DNA of 6,013 nucleotides from Desulfurococcales archaeon (lineage in GTDB: Archaea > Thermoproteota > Thermoprotei_A > Sulfolobales > AG1), in the NCBI GenBank assembly GCA_026990885.1, contig JALXCO010000146.1:1-6013 (forward strand), in the 5' to 3' direction. The position numbers and the translations under genes were made by a program. Positions 1 to 5,503 of the stretch are shown in pieces (position 1 is the first letter of the stretch; each line of letters opens with the position of its first letter). The notes below the pieces were generated by a model. The model was not told the DNA's origin. It ran no database searches and saw only the letters and a list, made by a program, of their open reading frames with translations.

Positions 1-423
1 CTTCTCGGAGTCTCTACCGGGATCAAAACGGAGATGCTCTTCTACGTGTCCCAGCTTATTGAGGAGCTGACCAAGATCAGGATGCCGAGCAACAAGGCTG
101 TTGTGGGTGACGCCATATTCACCTATGAGTCTGGGCTTGTTGTCGATATATTGATGAAGCTAAAGGATCTGGAGCCCCTCAGGGAGACGGGGTTGATGCC
201 TTTTAGCTACTCGGCTATAGGCAGGTCTGGCTACAGGATCATACTTGGCAAGGGTGCCGGTAAGGCCAATATCGAGTATAAGGCTAGGGAGCTGGGTATA
301 GATCTGGGTGGCGTTGATGTTGAGAGGCTTCTGGAGGAGGTTAAGAGGGAGGCTGTAGTTAGGAAGTGGGAGGTCCCCGACGAGGTGTTTAGGGTTATGG
401 TTTCCAGGTTGAGGAGGGGGTGA
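1..423 (+). CDS. HMGL-like (isopropylmalate/homocitrate synthase superfamily) protein, C-terminal part
   Basis: The reading frame is open from base 1, so only the last 140 residues are present and the catalytic TIM barrel lies outside the window. The fragment matches the end of the barrel and the C-terminal subdomains of the DRE-TIM metallolyase family (2-isopropylmalate, homocitrate and citramalate synthases). It has a GIKTEMLFYVSQLIEEL helix (residues 7-23), the block NKAVVGDAIFTYESG (31-45) and the block IILGKGAGKAN (80-90), followed by helices to residue 140. There is no LeuA-type regulatory domain, as in the shorter homocitrate/AksA-like members. Family-typical His residues are missing: the usual FAHESGIH is FTYESGLV here, GKHSG is GKGAG, and the Tyr of the following TYEP motif is Leu57. 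A standard acetyl-CoA Claisen condensation is therefore doubtful, and I assign no substrate. The gene overlaps the next by four bases. Superfamily membership is confident; the function is not. Confidence 0.8.
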   Translation, partial: LLGVSTGIKTEMLFYVSQLIEELTKIRMPSNKAVVGDAIFTYESGLVVDILMKLKDLEPLRETGLMPFSYSAIGRSGYRIILGKGAGKANIEYKARELGIDLGGVDVERLLEEVKREAVVRKWEVPDEVFRVMVSRLRRG

Positions 424-425
424 TC
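411..425 (+). promoter_or_regulatory. Shine-Dalgarno sequence inside the upstream gene end
   Basis: GAGGAGGGGGTGATC closely resembles the complement of the archaeal 16S rRNA 3' end (GGAGGTGATC). It overlaps the GTG at 420 and lies just before the TTG at 429, so it favours TTG 429 as the start of the cyclase gene. It implies translational coupling with the upstream gene. Confidence 0.55.
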
Positions 426-1199
426 TTCTTGAGGATAATTGATCTATCCCACACACTCAGGGATAAGGATCCAGCGGATCCAGAGGGCTTCAGACCCGAG
501 ATTAGGTATGTGGAGCATCTGGAGGGCATGAAGCAGATGAGGGACTTTCTGGGGGTGTCATCAAGCGACCTCAGGGTTTCAGGAGGGCTTGGATGGGCTA
601 TAGAGCACATCTCCATGATGAGCCATAGCGGAACCCATATAGATGCTCCATGGCACTACCACCCGATCTCTGAGGGTAGGAGGGCTAGAACGATCTCAGA
701 GGCACCGCTAGAGTACTTCTACTCGGACGGCGTTAGGCTAGACTTCACGTGGAAGGAGCCTGGAGCTAAAATAAGCTCGGAGGATATTGCGGGGGAGCTT
801 AAGAGGATCGGATACAGCCTGAAGGAGAGGGATATAGTGCTCATCATGACTGGCTACGATAAGAAAATCGGGACCCCGCAGTACTTCGATAACCCCGGCT
901 TAACTAGGGAGGCTGTTCTATGGCTTGTTGATAGAGGTGTGAGGGTTATCGGTATTGATGCGTGGAGCCTGGATAGATCTTTAAGGAGGCAGGTTGAGGA
1001 GTATAGAAGGACTGGCGACCCAACAGTTATTTGGGAGGCCCACTTCGCCGGGATCGAGAGGGAGTACTACCAGATCGAGAAGCTGGCCAATCTAGACGCT
1101 CTCCCCAAACCGTTCGGATTCAAGGTTGCCTGCTTCCCCGTAAAGATCGAGCTAGCCAGCGCCGCACCAGCCAGGGTTGTAGCCATTTTTGAGGATTAG
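420..1199 (+). CDS. Cyclase family metal-dependent hydrolase (kynurenine formamidase-like)
   Basis: This is a complete protein of up to 259 residues, a usual length for the cyclase/kynurenine formamidase family (Pfam Cyclase), whose members hydrolyse amide or lactone-like bonds using divalent metals. Counting from GTG 420, it has the N-terminal IIDLSHTL (6-13) and the metal-binding signature HSGTHIDAPWH (69-79; H69, H73, D75, H79). It also has a GYDKK...PGLTREAVLWLV block (145-170), GIDAWSLD (178-185), H208 in a WEAHFAGIE block, and the typical ending IEKLANLDALP (219-229) and FPVKIELASAAPARVVA (239-255). GTG 420 overlaps the upstream stop. TTG 429 gives MRIIDLSHTL, the usual N-terminus of this family, and is better placed behind the Shine-Dalgarno sequence, so it may be the true start (256 residues). 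Substrate is unknown: tryptophan catabolism cannot be assumed, and coupling to the HMGL-like gene suggests a shared pathway acting on a cyclic, amide or ester intermediate. No signal peptide is seen, so it is probably cytoplasmic. Confidence 0.9.
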   Translation: MIFLRIIDLSHTLRDKDPADPEGFRPEIRYVEHLEGMKQMRDFLGVSSSDLRVSGGLGWAIEHISMMSHSGTHIDAPWHYHPISEGRRARTISEAPLEYFYSDGVRLDFTWKEPGAKISSEDIAGELKRIGYSLKERDIVLIMTGYDKKIGTPQYFDNPGLTREAVLWLVDRGVRVIGIDAWSLDRSLRRQVEEYRRTGDPTVIWEAHFAGIEREYYQIEKLANLDALPKPFGFKVACFPVKIELASAAPARVVAIFED

Positions 1200-1210
1200 C
1201 GCGGTATTTA

Positions 1211-1235
1211 TCTTTTTTCATTGCCTAATATTTTT
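1211..1235 (+). terminator. Oligo-T tract after the cyclase gene
   Basis: Two T-runs (1213-1218 and 1231-1235) lie 14-36 bases after the cyclase stop. Archaeal transcription commonly ends at such U-rich tracts without a hairpin. The same A/T-rich stretch could include the promoter of the next gene (TTTATCTTTTTT at 1207-1218, or TAATATTTTT at 1226-1235), so both roles are possible. Confidence 0.4.
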
Positions 1236-1251
1236 CGGTGGACACACATCA

Positions 1252-1809
1252 ATGAGTGAGGATGTTGAACGAATCAGAAGGGTGCTTGTTGAGAATCCCG
1301 AGATCATTGCTGAGGCGATCAGATCGAATCCGCAGGTGATTCTGGAGATCTTTAAGCTGAGCGGCTTGGGGCAGCTCCAGAACCTCGCAACGAGGGAGGA
1401 CATAAAAGCCCTCAGAGAAGACCTCAAGCTAATCATAGAGGTATTCAACAGGAGGTTCGAGGAGATCAACAAGAGATTCGAAGATATATATAGGAGATTC
1501 GAGATCATAGACAAGAGGTTTGAGGCCATAGATAAGAGGTTCGAAGACATGAACAGGAGGTTCGAGGAGATTAATGAAAGATTCCGAGATATTAATTCTA
1601 GGTTTGAGGATATAAACAGGAGATTTGAGGACATGAATAAGAGGTTCGAGGACATCAATAGAAGGTTCGAAGACATCAACCGGAGATTCGAGGGCCTCAC
1701 ATACTATGTCGACCGCAGGCTATCGGTTGTCGAGAGGATCGTTATAGGATTCAACATACCCATACTCGCAGCAGTAATAGCCATACTAATCAGAATGCTC
1801 ATATTCTAG
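1252..1809 (+). CDS. Heptad-repeat coiled-coil protein with C-terminal membrane anchor
   Basis: The function is unknown; the protein is 185 residues. Residues 1-66 are a charged helical region containing ENPEIIAEAIRSNPQVILEI, a run also common in crenarchaeal coiled-coil proteins. Residues 67-150 are twelve uninterrupted heptads of the form (R/K)RFE(D/E)(I/M)N. With Phe at position a and Ile/Met/Leu at d, this predicts a long parallel or antiparallel coiled coil of about 12 nm. Residues 164-185 (IVIGFNIPILAAVIAILIRMLIF region) form one hydrophobic segment that reaches the C-terminus, so the protein is probably tail-anchored with the coiled coil in the cytoplasm. An in-frame ATG at 1189 exists but lies inside the cyclase gene and would add a hydrophobic 21-residue leader crossing the T-tracts. 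I chose ATG 1252, which follows a weak GGTGG at 1237-1241. Similar heptads precede a PD-(D/E)XK nuclease domain in some archaeal proteins, but no nuclease domain is present here. The upstream oligo-T tract suggests separate transcription. Confidence 0.82.
   Translation: MSEDVERIRRVLVENPEIIAEAIRSNPQVILEIFKLSGLGQLQNLATREDIKALREDLKLIIEVFNRRFEEINKRFEDIYRRFEIIDKRFEAIDKRFEDMNRRFEEINERFRDINSRFEDINRRFEDMNKRFEDINRRFEDINRRFEGLTYYVDRRLSVVERIVIGFNIPILAAVIAILIRMLIF
1450..1701 (+). repeat. Twelve tandem 21-bp units encoding heptads
   Basis: There are twelve contiguous 21-base units with consensus near AGGAGGTTCGAGGACATCAAC, each encoding one (R/K)RFEDIN heptad. The units differ mostly at synonymous or conservative positions (TTC/TTT, GAG/GAA, ATC/ATA/ATT/ATG), so the protein pattern is better conserved than the DNA. 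Such arrays can gain or lose units by slippage or recombination without a frameshift. The opposite strand of this array is also open but is a by-product of the repeat. Confidence 0.93.
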
Positions 1810-1960
1810 GGAGGGGGTATTTTCTGGCTCATCGCTCCTTTATATTGGGTAGCGTTTCTATTCATCAATAATGGGGATAGGGTATTATTCTGTTGGTAGG
1901 TGGTTGAGTTAAGCGTAAGCATATTTTCCTTATGGGTTTTGGGTCTCTGTAGGTGGTTGG
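1810..1960 (+). other. Leader region of the ATPase gene
   Basis: This non-coding spacer holds a TATA box (1839-1844), a 13-codon ATG-to-TAA frame at 1871-1912, a second A/T-rich element (GCATATTTT, 1919-1927), and an 11-base direct repeat GTAGGTGGTTG at 1896-1906 and 1949-1959. The second copy supplies the AGGTGG Shine-Dalgarno sequence four bases before the ATG at 1961. If the 1923-centred element is the promoter, the leader would be only about ten bases; if the 1842-centred one is used, it would be about 90 bases and include the short frame. I see no classic riboswitch or C/D-box RNA. Confidence 0.5.
1838..1846 (+). promoter_or_regulatory. TATA box upstream of the ATPase gene
   Basis: CTTTATATT matches the crenarchaeal TATA element. 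It predicts a transcription start near 1868-1871, which coincides with the ATG of the short frame at 1871. Prediction is by spacing and motif only. Confidence 0.5.
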
Positions 1961-2932
1961 ATGGGTGGTGTTGACTGTGGCTGGAGGACTGGTTTGGGTA
2001 CATGTATCTATGGTAGGGTTGATGAGGCTAGATCCCTGGCTAGTGTTTTCGGCGAGATCTACTCTACAATAGTTTTTGTGGGCCCCAGGAACGTTGGTAA
2101 GTCGGAGCTTGCTAGATATATGGTTAGGGGTGTTTTGGGCCTTAGGCCTGTCGAGATCGATGCTAGGGTTCTGAGGGCTAGAGAGTTTATTCAGCTGCCT
2201 AGGGATCTGGTTCTAGAAGCCATTAGAGTTGTTGAGGATAGAGAGGGTGTTGGGGGTCTTCTCGAGGTCGCCTTGAAGGCCGTGAGGTCTGTTGGGTTCG
2301 ATAGGGTTGTGGTTTTGGATGAGTTTCATCTCGCTTCTAGGGAGCCGATAAAGGATCTTGAGGCTCTAGCCAAGCTTGTTGCGTTCTACCCTAGATACAG
2401 TGGCTGGAGGCTTGTGTTCACCACAAGCGATGGATGGGTTATGTCCCAGGACCTCGAGTCGGCTGTAGAGGGCTATAGAGCTCTAATCCACGTTGTGGAG
2501 CCCCTTAATGAAACCGATATGGGGGCTCTCTATAGAGAGTATGCCGAGAAAAACACATGCAGAGTTGACTGGAGCCTGGTTTGGGGTCTTGCTGGAGGGT
2601 TGCCAGGATATATACCTTTTCTCTGCAGCATGGGGGTGGATGCTCTGGAGTCCTGGATCGGTAGGCTTATAGATACGCTAGAGAGATTCATCGTATCCCT
2701 TAGAGAGGAATACAGCGGGGCTATAGATACGATGCATAGAATCCTTGTAGAGGGCTCGAGGCCCTCAAACAGGTTGGAGCTCGAGCTAGGGATCGAGATG
2801 GTGAAAGCTAATCTAGCATACTACAGCAGGCAGAGATTCCACCCGCAGCTGAAGGCTTACGCGCACATAATAGAGATCTGGAGGAGGAGAGGGAAAAAAC
2901 CATCGCCAAGGGAGGTTATCGGGCATATATAA
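1961..2932 (+). CDS. Archaeal P-loop (AAA-superfamily) ATPase
   Basis: This is a 323-residue ATPase of the archaeal ATPase (Arch_ATPase/STAND-related) type. After YGRVDEARSLASVFGE (17-32, the usual GRxxE entry) it has the Walker A motif GPRNVGKS (41-48). Walker B is VVVLDEFH (116-123; D120, E121) and a sensor-1-like strand LVFTTSD is at 151-157. A PLNETDMGALY block (181-191) and AGGLPGYIPFL (211-221) follow, as in family members with GGxP near the end of the ATPase lid. Residues 250-323 are helical, probably a winged-helix-like tail. There is no DUF234-type nuclease domain. No membrane segment is seen, so it is likely cytoplasmic. ATG 1961 has AGGTGG at 1951-1956; an alternative in-frame TTG at 1994 has GGAGG at 1983-1987 and would remove 11 residues without touching any motif. 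Family members act in MGE, stress or DNA-related roles; the specific role here is unknown. It faces the GT2 gene tail to tail. Confidence 0.88.
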   Translation: MGGVDCGWRTGLGTCIYGRVDEARSLASVFGEIYSTIVFVGPRNVGKSELARYMVRGVLGLRPVEIDARVLRAREFIQLPRDLVLEAIRVVEDREGVGGLLEVALKAVRSVGFDRVVVLDEFHLASREPIKDLEALAKLVAFYPRYSGWRLVFTTSDGWVMSQDLESAVEGYRALIHVVEPLNETDMGALYREYAEKNTCRVDWSLVWGLAGGLPGYIPFLCSMGVDALESWIGRLIDTLERFIVSLREEYSGAIDTMHRILVEGSRPSNRLELELGIEMVKANLAYYSRQRFHPQLKAYAHIIEIWRRRGKKPSPREVIGHI

Positions 2933-2976
2933 GAAGTAGTTATAGAAAGATCTAGGATATTGAGTCATCTCCGCTA

Positions 2977-3004
2977 TTTAGAGTTCTAAACTCTAAAACT
3001 CTAA
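2977..3004. repeat. Palindrome plus tandem 8-mer in the convergent spacer
   Basis: TTTAGAGTT (2977-2985) and AACTCTAAA (2989-2997) are perfect inverted 9-base arms around a 3-base loop. The 8-mer AAACTCTA occurs twice in tandem (2988-2995 and 2996-3003), the first copy overlapping the right arm. The element lies 45 bases after the ATPase stop and 10 bases after the GT2 stop, between converging genes. It could fold in transcripts from either strand as a bidirectional end signal, or be a protein-binding site. The stem is A/T-rich and has no flanking U-run, so a bacterial-style terminator is not a good description. Confidence 0.6.
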
Positions 3005-3006
3005 TG

Positions 3007-3954
3007 CTATCCATCGCCGCTACCCTTTCCTTTAATGTATCTATATAGTATTGAGGGTAGCTCCCCATATTTTGAGGGGTCGTATCTGGGGTTGCGATCT
3101 ATGATCTCTTTAATGATCATTTTGCCAACCTCCTCAAGATCCTCTACACCATACACCTCCCTAGCCTTTACTTTAGCATATTCCTCGAAGGAAACACCTT
3201 TTCTGGCTGCTTCCTGAAACTCTTTTCTGTATCTATGCCATAGGCTGCTGATCGCAATTCTATATGGCTTCTTGACCATGGCTAGATGGACGCCTAGCAC
3301 CTTATCTATGTATTTGGCTTTATAGAGATGTAGCGGAGCTATCAATGTGTCTTTCTTGTTGCCGCTAAGCATTATATTTTGGTATTTGAGCCTGGTTGAA
3401 TATGTGTATAGCCAGTGTTCGATATGGTATGGTTTGTCGCCACATGTATGGCGTAGGTCCCCGCATAGGAGGATCCACGGCCAATAGATCAGGTAGTGCC
3501 ATCTGGGATCAAGCTCCTCAACTAGGTTTTTTAGATAGCTAATGGAGCGCTCATGCATTATAAAGTCTCCGTCCCATACAAGGATCCATCTATAGCTTGC
3601 TGTCTTTAGAGCCCTGTTCCTTATATCAGCGATATCGCCTTGTGGAACCCACATATATTTTATGTTGAGACCATAGCTCTCTCTAATAGAGTGAATTATT
3701 TCGGGAGTGCTATCCGTAGAGGAGTCTAAAACCACATACTCATCAACCAGATCCTTTATAGAGAGTAGAGAGGGTTCTATCCAGTCCTCCTCATTATATA
3801 CAGCAACCATAGCGGAGATCCCCATAGGCCTCTTCATAGGATCATCATACACACCTAGATAGAACGATAGTGTTGATGCAATATTCCTGAGAATAAACAC
3901 GCCTCTCCTGCCAAGAACCTTCCTAACATATACTCTTAAGCTTGACCTCACCAT
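3007..3954 (-). CDS. Family 2 glycosyltransferase (GT-A fold, WaaE-like)
   Basis: This 315-residue enzyme probably transfers a sugar from a nucleotide- or dolichol-linked donor to a surface glycan intermediate at the inner face of the membrane. After a basic, amphipathic N-terminal stretch (1-36), the GT-A domain begins with ISAMVAVYNEEDWIEPSL (46-63), then DEYVVLDSSTDSTPEI (71-86), the RNRALK helix (112-117) and WILVWDGDF (123-131), whose DGD at 128-130 is the metal/donor-binding DxD. The order YNEEDWIE...VVLDS.STDxT...RN.A fits the WaaE/beta-4-glucosyltransferase-like branch of GT2. Residues 155-315 are family-variable and probably bind the acceptor. No convincing C-terminal membrane helices are seen. 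The ATG at 3954 has no Shine-Dalgarno sequence and a TATA-like box just upstream, so the mRNA is probably leaderless. A later Met40 would still retain the GT domain but lacks the promoter spacing. The gene is divergent from the GT4 gene. Donor and acceptor cannot be read from sequence. Confidence 0.88.
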   Translation of the reverse strand: MVRSSLRVYVRKVLGRRGVFILRNIASTLSFYLGVYDDPMKRPMGISAMVAVYNEEDWIEPSLLSIKDLVDEYVVLDSSTDSTPEIIHSIRESYGLNIKYMWVPQGDIADIRNRALKTASYRWILVWDGDFIMHERSISYLKNLVEELDPRWHYLIYWPWILLCGDLRHTCGDKPYHIEHWLYTYSTRLKYQNIMLSGNKKDTLIAPLHLYKAKYIDKVLGVHLAMVKKPYRIAISSLWHRYRKEFQEAARKGVSFEEYAKVKAREVYGVEDLEEVGKMIIKEIIDRNPRYDPSKYGELPSILYRYIKGKGSGDG

Positions 3955-3970
3955 AGCGTTTCATCATAGT

Positions 3971-3980
3971 TTTATATATG
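3971..3980 (-). promoter_or_regulatory. TATA box of the GT2 gene
   Basis: On the minus strand this reads CATATATAAA, centred about 21 bases before the ATG at 3954. That predicts a transcript starting at or very close to the start codon, consistent with the absence of a Shine-Dalgarno sequence. A second A/T-rich stretch at 3989-4002 could serve instead and would give a leader of roughly 15 bases. Confidence 0.45.
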
Positions 3981-4137
3981 GCCCAGCAATTAATAATATA
4001 TACTCTACTCTATAGTTTCTATCGTGCTGATATAGCGTCCTATAGTCTAATCGATGAAAAGGGTATCAGTCAATGATTTTTAACTGCTGGAGATTACGAA
4101 AAATAAGGTTAATAGACGAGTATTATAGAGCTTAGTT

Positions 4138-4149
4138 ATTAATTTAAAG
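4138..4149 (+). promoter_or_regulatory. TATA-like element of the GT4 gene
   Basis: ATTAATTTAAAG lies about 33 bases before the ATG at 4177, which places a transcription start near 4170 and leaves almost no leader. It sits in the 222-base divergent spacer (3955-4176), which is A/T-rich and holds no ORF or RNA gene that I can support. Short inverted arms AGCTT (4129-4133) and AAGCT (4147-4151) flank it and may be chance. Confidence 0.4.
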
Positions 4150-4176
4150 CTATGTGAAACATATTTTTTGATAATA

Positions 4177-5295
4177 ATGACTAAGGTGGCGATTGTTTCG
4201 AGGGGTTGGTGGCCAACAGTTATAGGTGGTTCAGAGAAATTCATGTATAGACTTGGCGAACAGCTCTATAGATTGGGATATGAAGTTATAGGAGTAACGA
4301 GAAGATTCATGAACCAAAAAGAACCAAAAGCTATTCATAGGCTTACAGTAATGAATCAGAGAGTCAAGATCCCTTTAGTCTCTAGCTATCTATTCTCGAG
4401 ATGGGCGGCTAAAACGGTCAATAGGATAAAGCCTGATATAGCTATAGTCAATAGCTACTGGGGCGAACTAGCTCCTATATGGATATCCAGGGAGATTAAG
4501 GTTGTATCTGTTATACACGATATCGGCTTTCTTGAATCCAGAAAGAATTCATTGAGTTCCTTCATTAGGGTTTATGCGTTGAGGAAGATATCAAGCAGAT
4601 CAGAGGCTGTTGTGGTTCCAACAAGCTATGTTAGGGATATGATGGTTGAGAAGCTGAAAGTTGATGAAGGTAAAATCGCTGTGCTTGGGTTTGAGGGTGT
4701 CGATGGCCCGTTTAAGCCTGTGTATGTTGATAATGGGTTCTTCGATATTGTGCATGTAGCTAGGTTCTCATATAATAAGGGTCAGCACATATCTATTGAG
4801 GCGTTTAGAAAAATAGCTGAGGTTGTCGATAAGCCTAGGCTCTGGCTGGTGGGTGGTAGAGGCGTTAAGGGGAGGGATGAGGGGTATCTGCATGGTATAT
4901 TATCTAGGGCTGAATCGATAAATAGGGAGTATGGGGATGATCTGGTGAATATAGCTGTAGATGTTGAAGATCTAGATCACTACTACAGCATAGCTGACCT
5001 ATGCGTATTCCCATCTATTGGAGAGGAGGGATACGGGCTAACACCGCTTGAATGCCTTGCCTATGGGAAGCCTGTAGTTGTTTCAGAGGTTTTTACCAGA
5101 ACCTCTATTGTGGATGAGGATATAGCATATATAGTTCCCGCCAGTAATCCAGATGAGCTGGCTAAAAAAATCCTACATATATATAGACATTACGATAGCG
5201 CCAGATCAAAAGCCCTAAAGGCCATGGAGAAGATATCGCAATATAGCTGGAGTAGAGTGGGTGAATATTTTGATCACTTACTTAGATCTCTTTAG
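4177..5295 (+). CDS. Family 4 glycosyltransferase (GT-B fold)
   Basis: This 372-residue, full-length retaining glycosyltransferase has two Rossmann domains. The N-terminal acceptor domain starts with KVAIVSRGWWPTVIGGSEKF (3-22; the GGxE nucleotide-loop motif), followed by LGEQLYRLGYEVIGVTRR (26-43). The VIHDIGF stretch (112-118) and VVVPTSYVRDMM (145-156) complete the usual pattern. The C-terminal donor domain has VHVARFSYNKGQHISIEAF (192-210) and LWLVGGRG (222-229). Its signature is FPSIGEEGYGLTPLECLAYG (278-297), containing the EX7E pair E284 and E292. No membrane helix is present, so it is probably peripheral on the cytoplasmic face. An in-frame TTG at 4168 would add three residues; ATG 4177 gives the standard N-terminus. 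There is no Shine-Dalgarno sequence, in line with a leaderless mRNA. The 5' part is A/T-richer than the start of the window (21 G+C of 60 at 4261-4320 against 33 of 60 at 1021-1080). The sugar specificity is unknown. Confidence 0.92.
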   Translation: MTKVAIVSRGWWPTVIGGSEKFMYRLGEQLYRLGYEVIGVTRRFMNQKEPKAIHRLTVMNQRVKIPLVSSYLFSRWAAKTVNRIKPDIAIVNSYWGELAPIWISREIKVVSVIHDIGFLESRKNSLSSFIRVYALRKISSRSEAVVVPTSYVRDMMVEKLKVDEGKIAVLGFEGVDGPFKPVYVDNGFFDIVHVARFSYNKGQHISIEAFRKIAEVVDKPRLWLVGGRGVKGRDEGYLHGILSRAESINREYGDDLVNIAVDVEDLDHYYSIADLCVFPSIGEEGYGLTPLECLAYGKPVVVSEVFTRTSIVDEDIAYIVPASNPDELAKKILHIYRHYDSARSKALKAMEKISQYSWSRVGEYFDHLLRSL

Positions 5296-5463
5296 CTAAT
5301 TTCACCATTTGTTATCGATTGTAGCCTAGCCAATATATCTAAAAATCCCCTCAATAGTTCAGGCATTATCCTTCTGTTTCTATTTAACTTTTGATCGGGT
5401 AACCCTAAGAAATTAAAATTATAGTTAGTAAAAGTAAGTAGCATTCACCCTAAACCTAAAGCT
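5296..5463. other. A/T-rich spacer between the two GT4 genes
   Basis: I see no gene, tRNA or convincing small RNA here. A pyrimidine-rich run (CTTCTGTTTCTATTTAACTT, 5371-5390) about 75 bases after the GT4 stop may end that transcript, as archaeal terminators are often U-rich. The presence of a separate TATA element before the next gene suggests the two GT4 genes are not one simple operon. Confidence 0.35.
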
Positions 5464-5479
5464 ATTAATATATAATTTA
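5464..5479 (+). promoter_or_regulatory. TATA box of the second GT4-like gene
   Basis: ATTAATATATAATTTA is centred about 31 bases before the ATG at 5504, placing a transcription start near 5500. With no Shine-Dalgarno sequence before the ATG, a leaderless or nearly leaderless mRNA is expected. This spacing is the main support for choosing ATG 5504. Confidence 0.55.
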
Positions 5480-5503
5480 TTGGGCAATTCCCGTTACATA
5501 TAA

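Noticed and set aside
160..616. Two minus-strand frames opposite the HMGL-like and cyclase genes (160-456 and 395-616)
   Set aside because: Both lie opposite well-supported coding sequence with family motifs and contain no recognisable protein features.
1218..1700. Long open frame on the minus strand opposite the heptad-repeat gene (160 residues, Ser/Asn/Leu-rich)
   Set aside because: It is the reverse reading of the 21-bp repeat, which lacks stop codons in that frame by periodicity. There is no promoter or ribosome-binding site, and the sense frame has a clear coiled coil and membrane segment.
1806..2003. 65-residue minus-strand frame across the ATPase leader
   Set aside because: Its composition is His/Ser/Asn/Gln/Pro-rich as expected for antisense of this DNA, it overlaps the ATPase start, and has no recognisable domain.
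1252..2932. Coiled-coil membrane protein and ATPase as a two-gene defence or toxin system
   Set aside because: They are separated by about 150 bases with a separate promoter, no nuclease or toxin domain is visible, and nothing beyond adjacency links them.
3035..3217. 60-residue plus-strand frame inside the GT2 gene
   Set aside because: It is a shadow of the C-terminal part of the GT2 protein on the other strand.
4010..4100. Possible C/D-box guide RNA in the divergent spacer (TCGATGA, CAATGAT)
   Set aside because: The boxes do not match C/C' and D/D' consensus at proper spacing, and there is no terminal stem.
4311..4330. Near-tandem GAACCAAAA duplicated in the GT4 gene
   Set aside because: A 10-base A-rich duplication in an otherwise intact frame is most likely chance or simple slippage, with no effect on a recognised motif.
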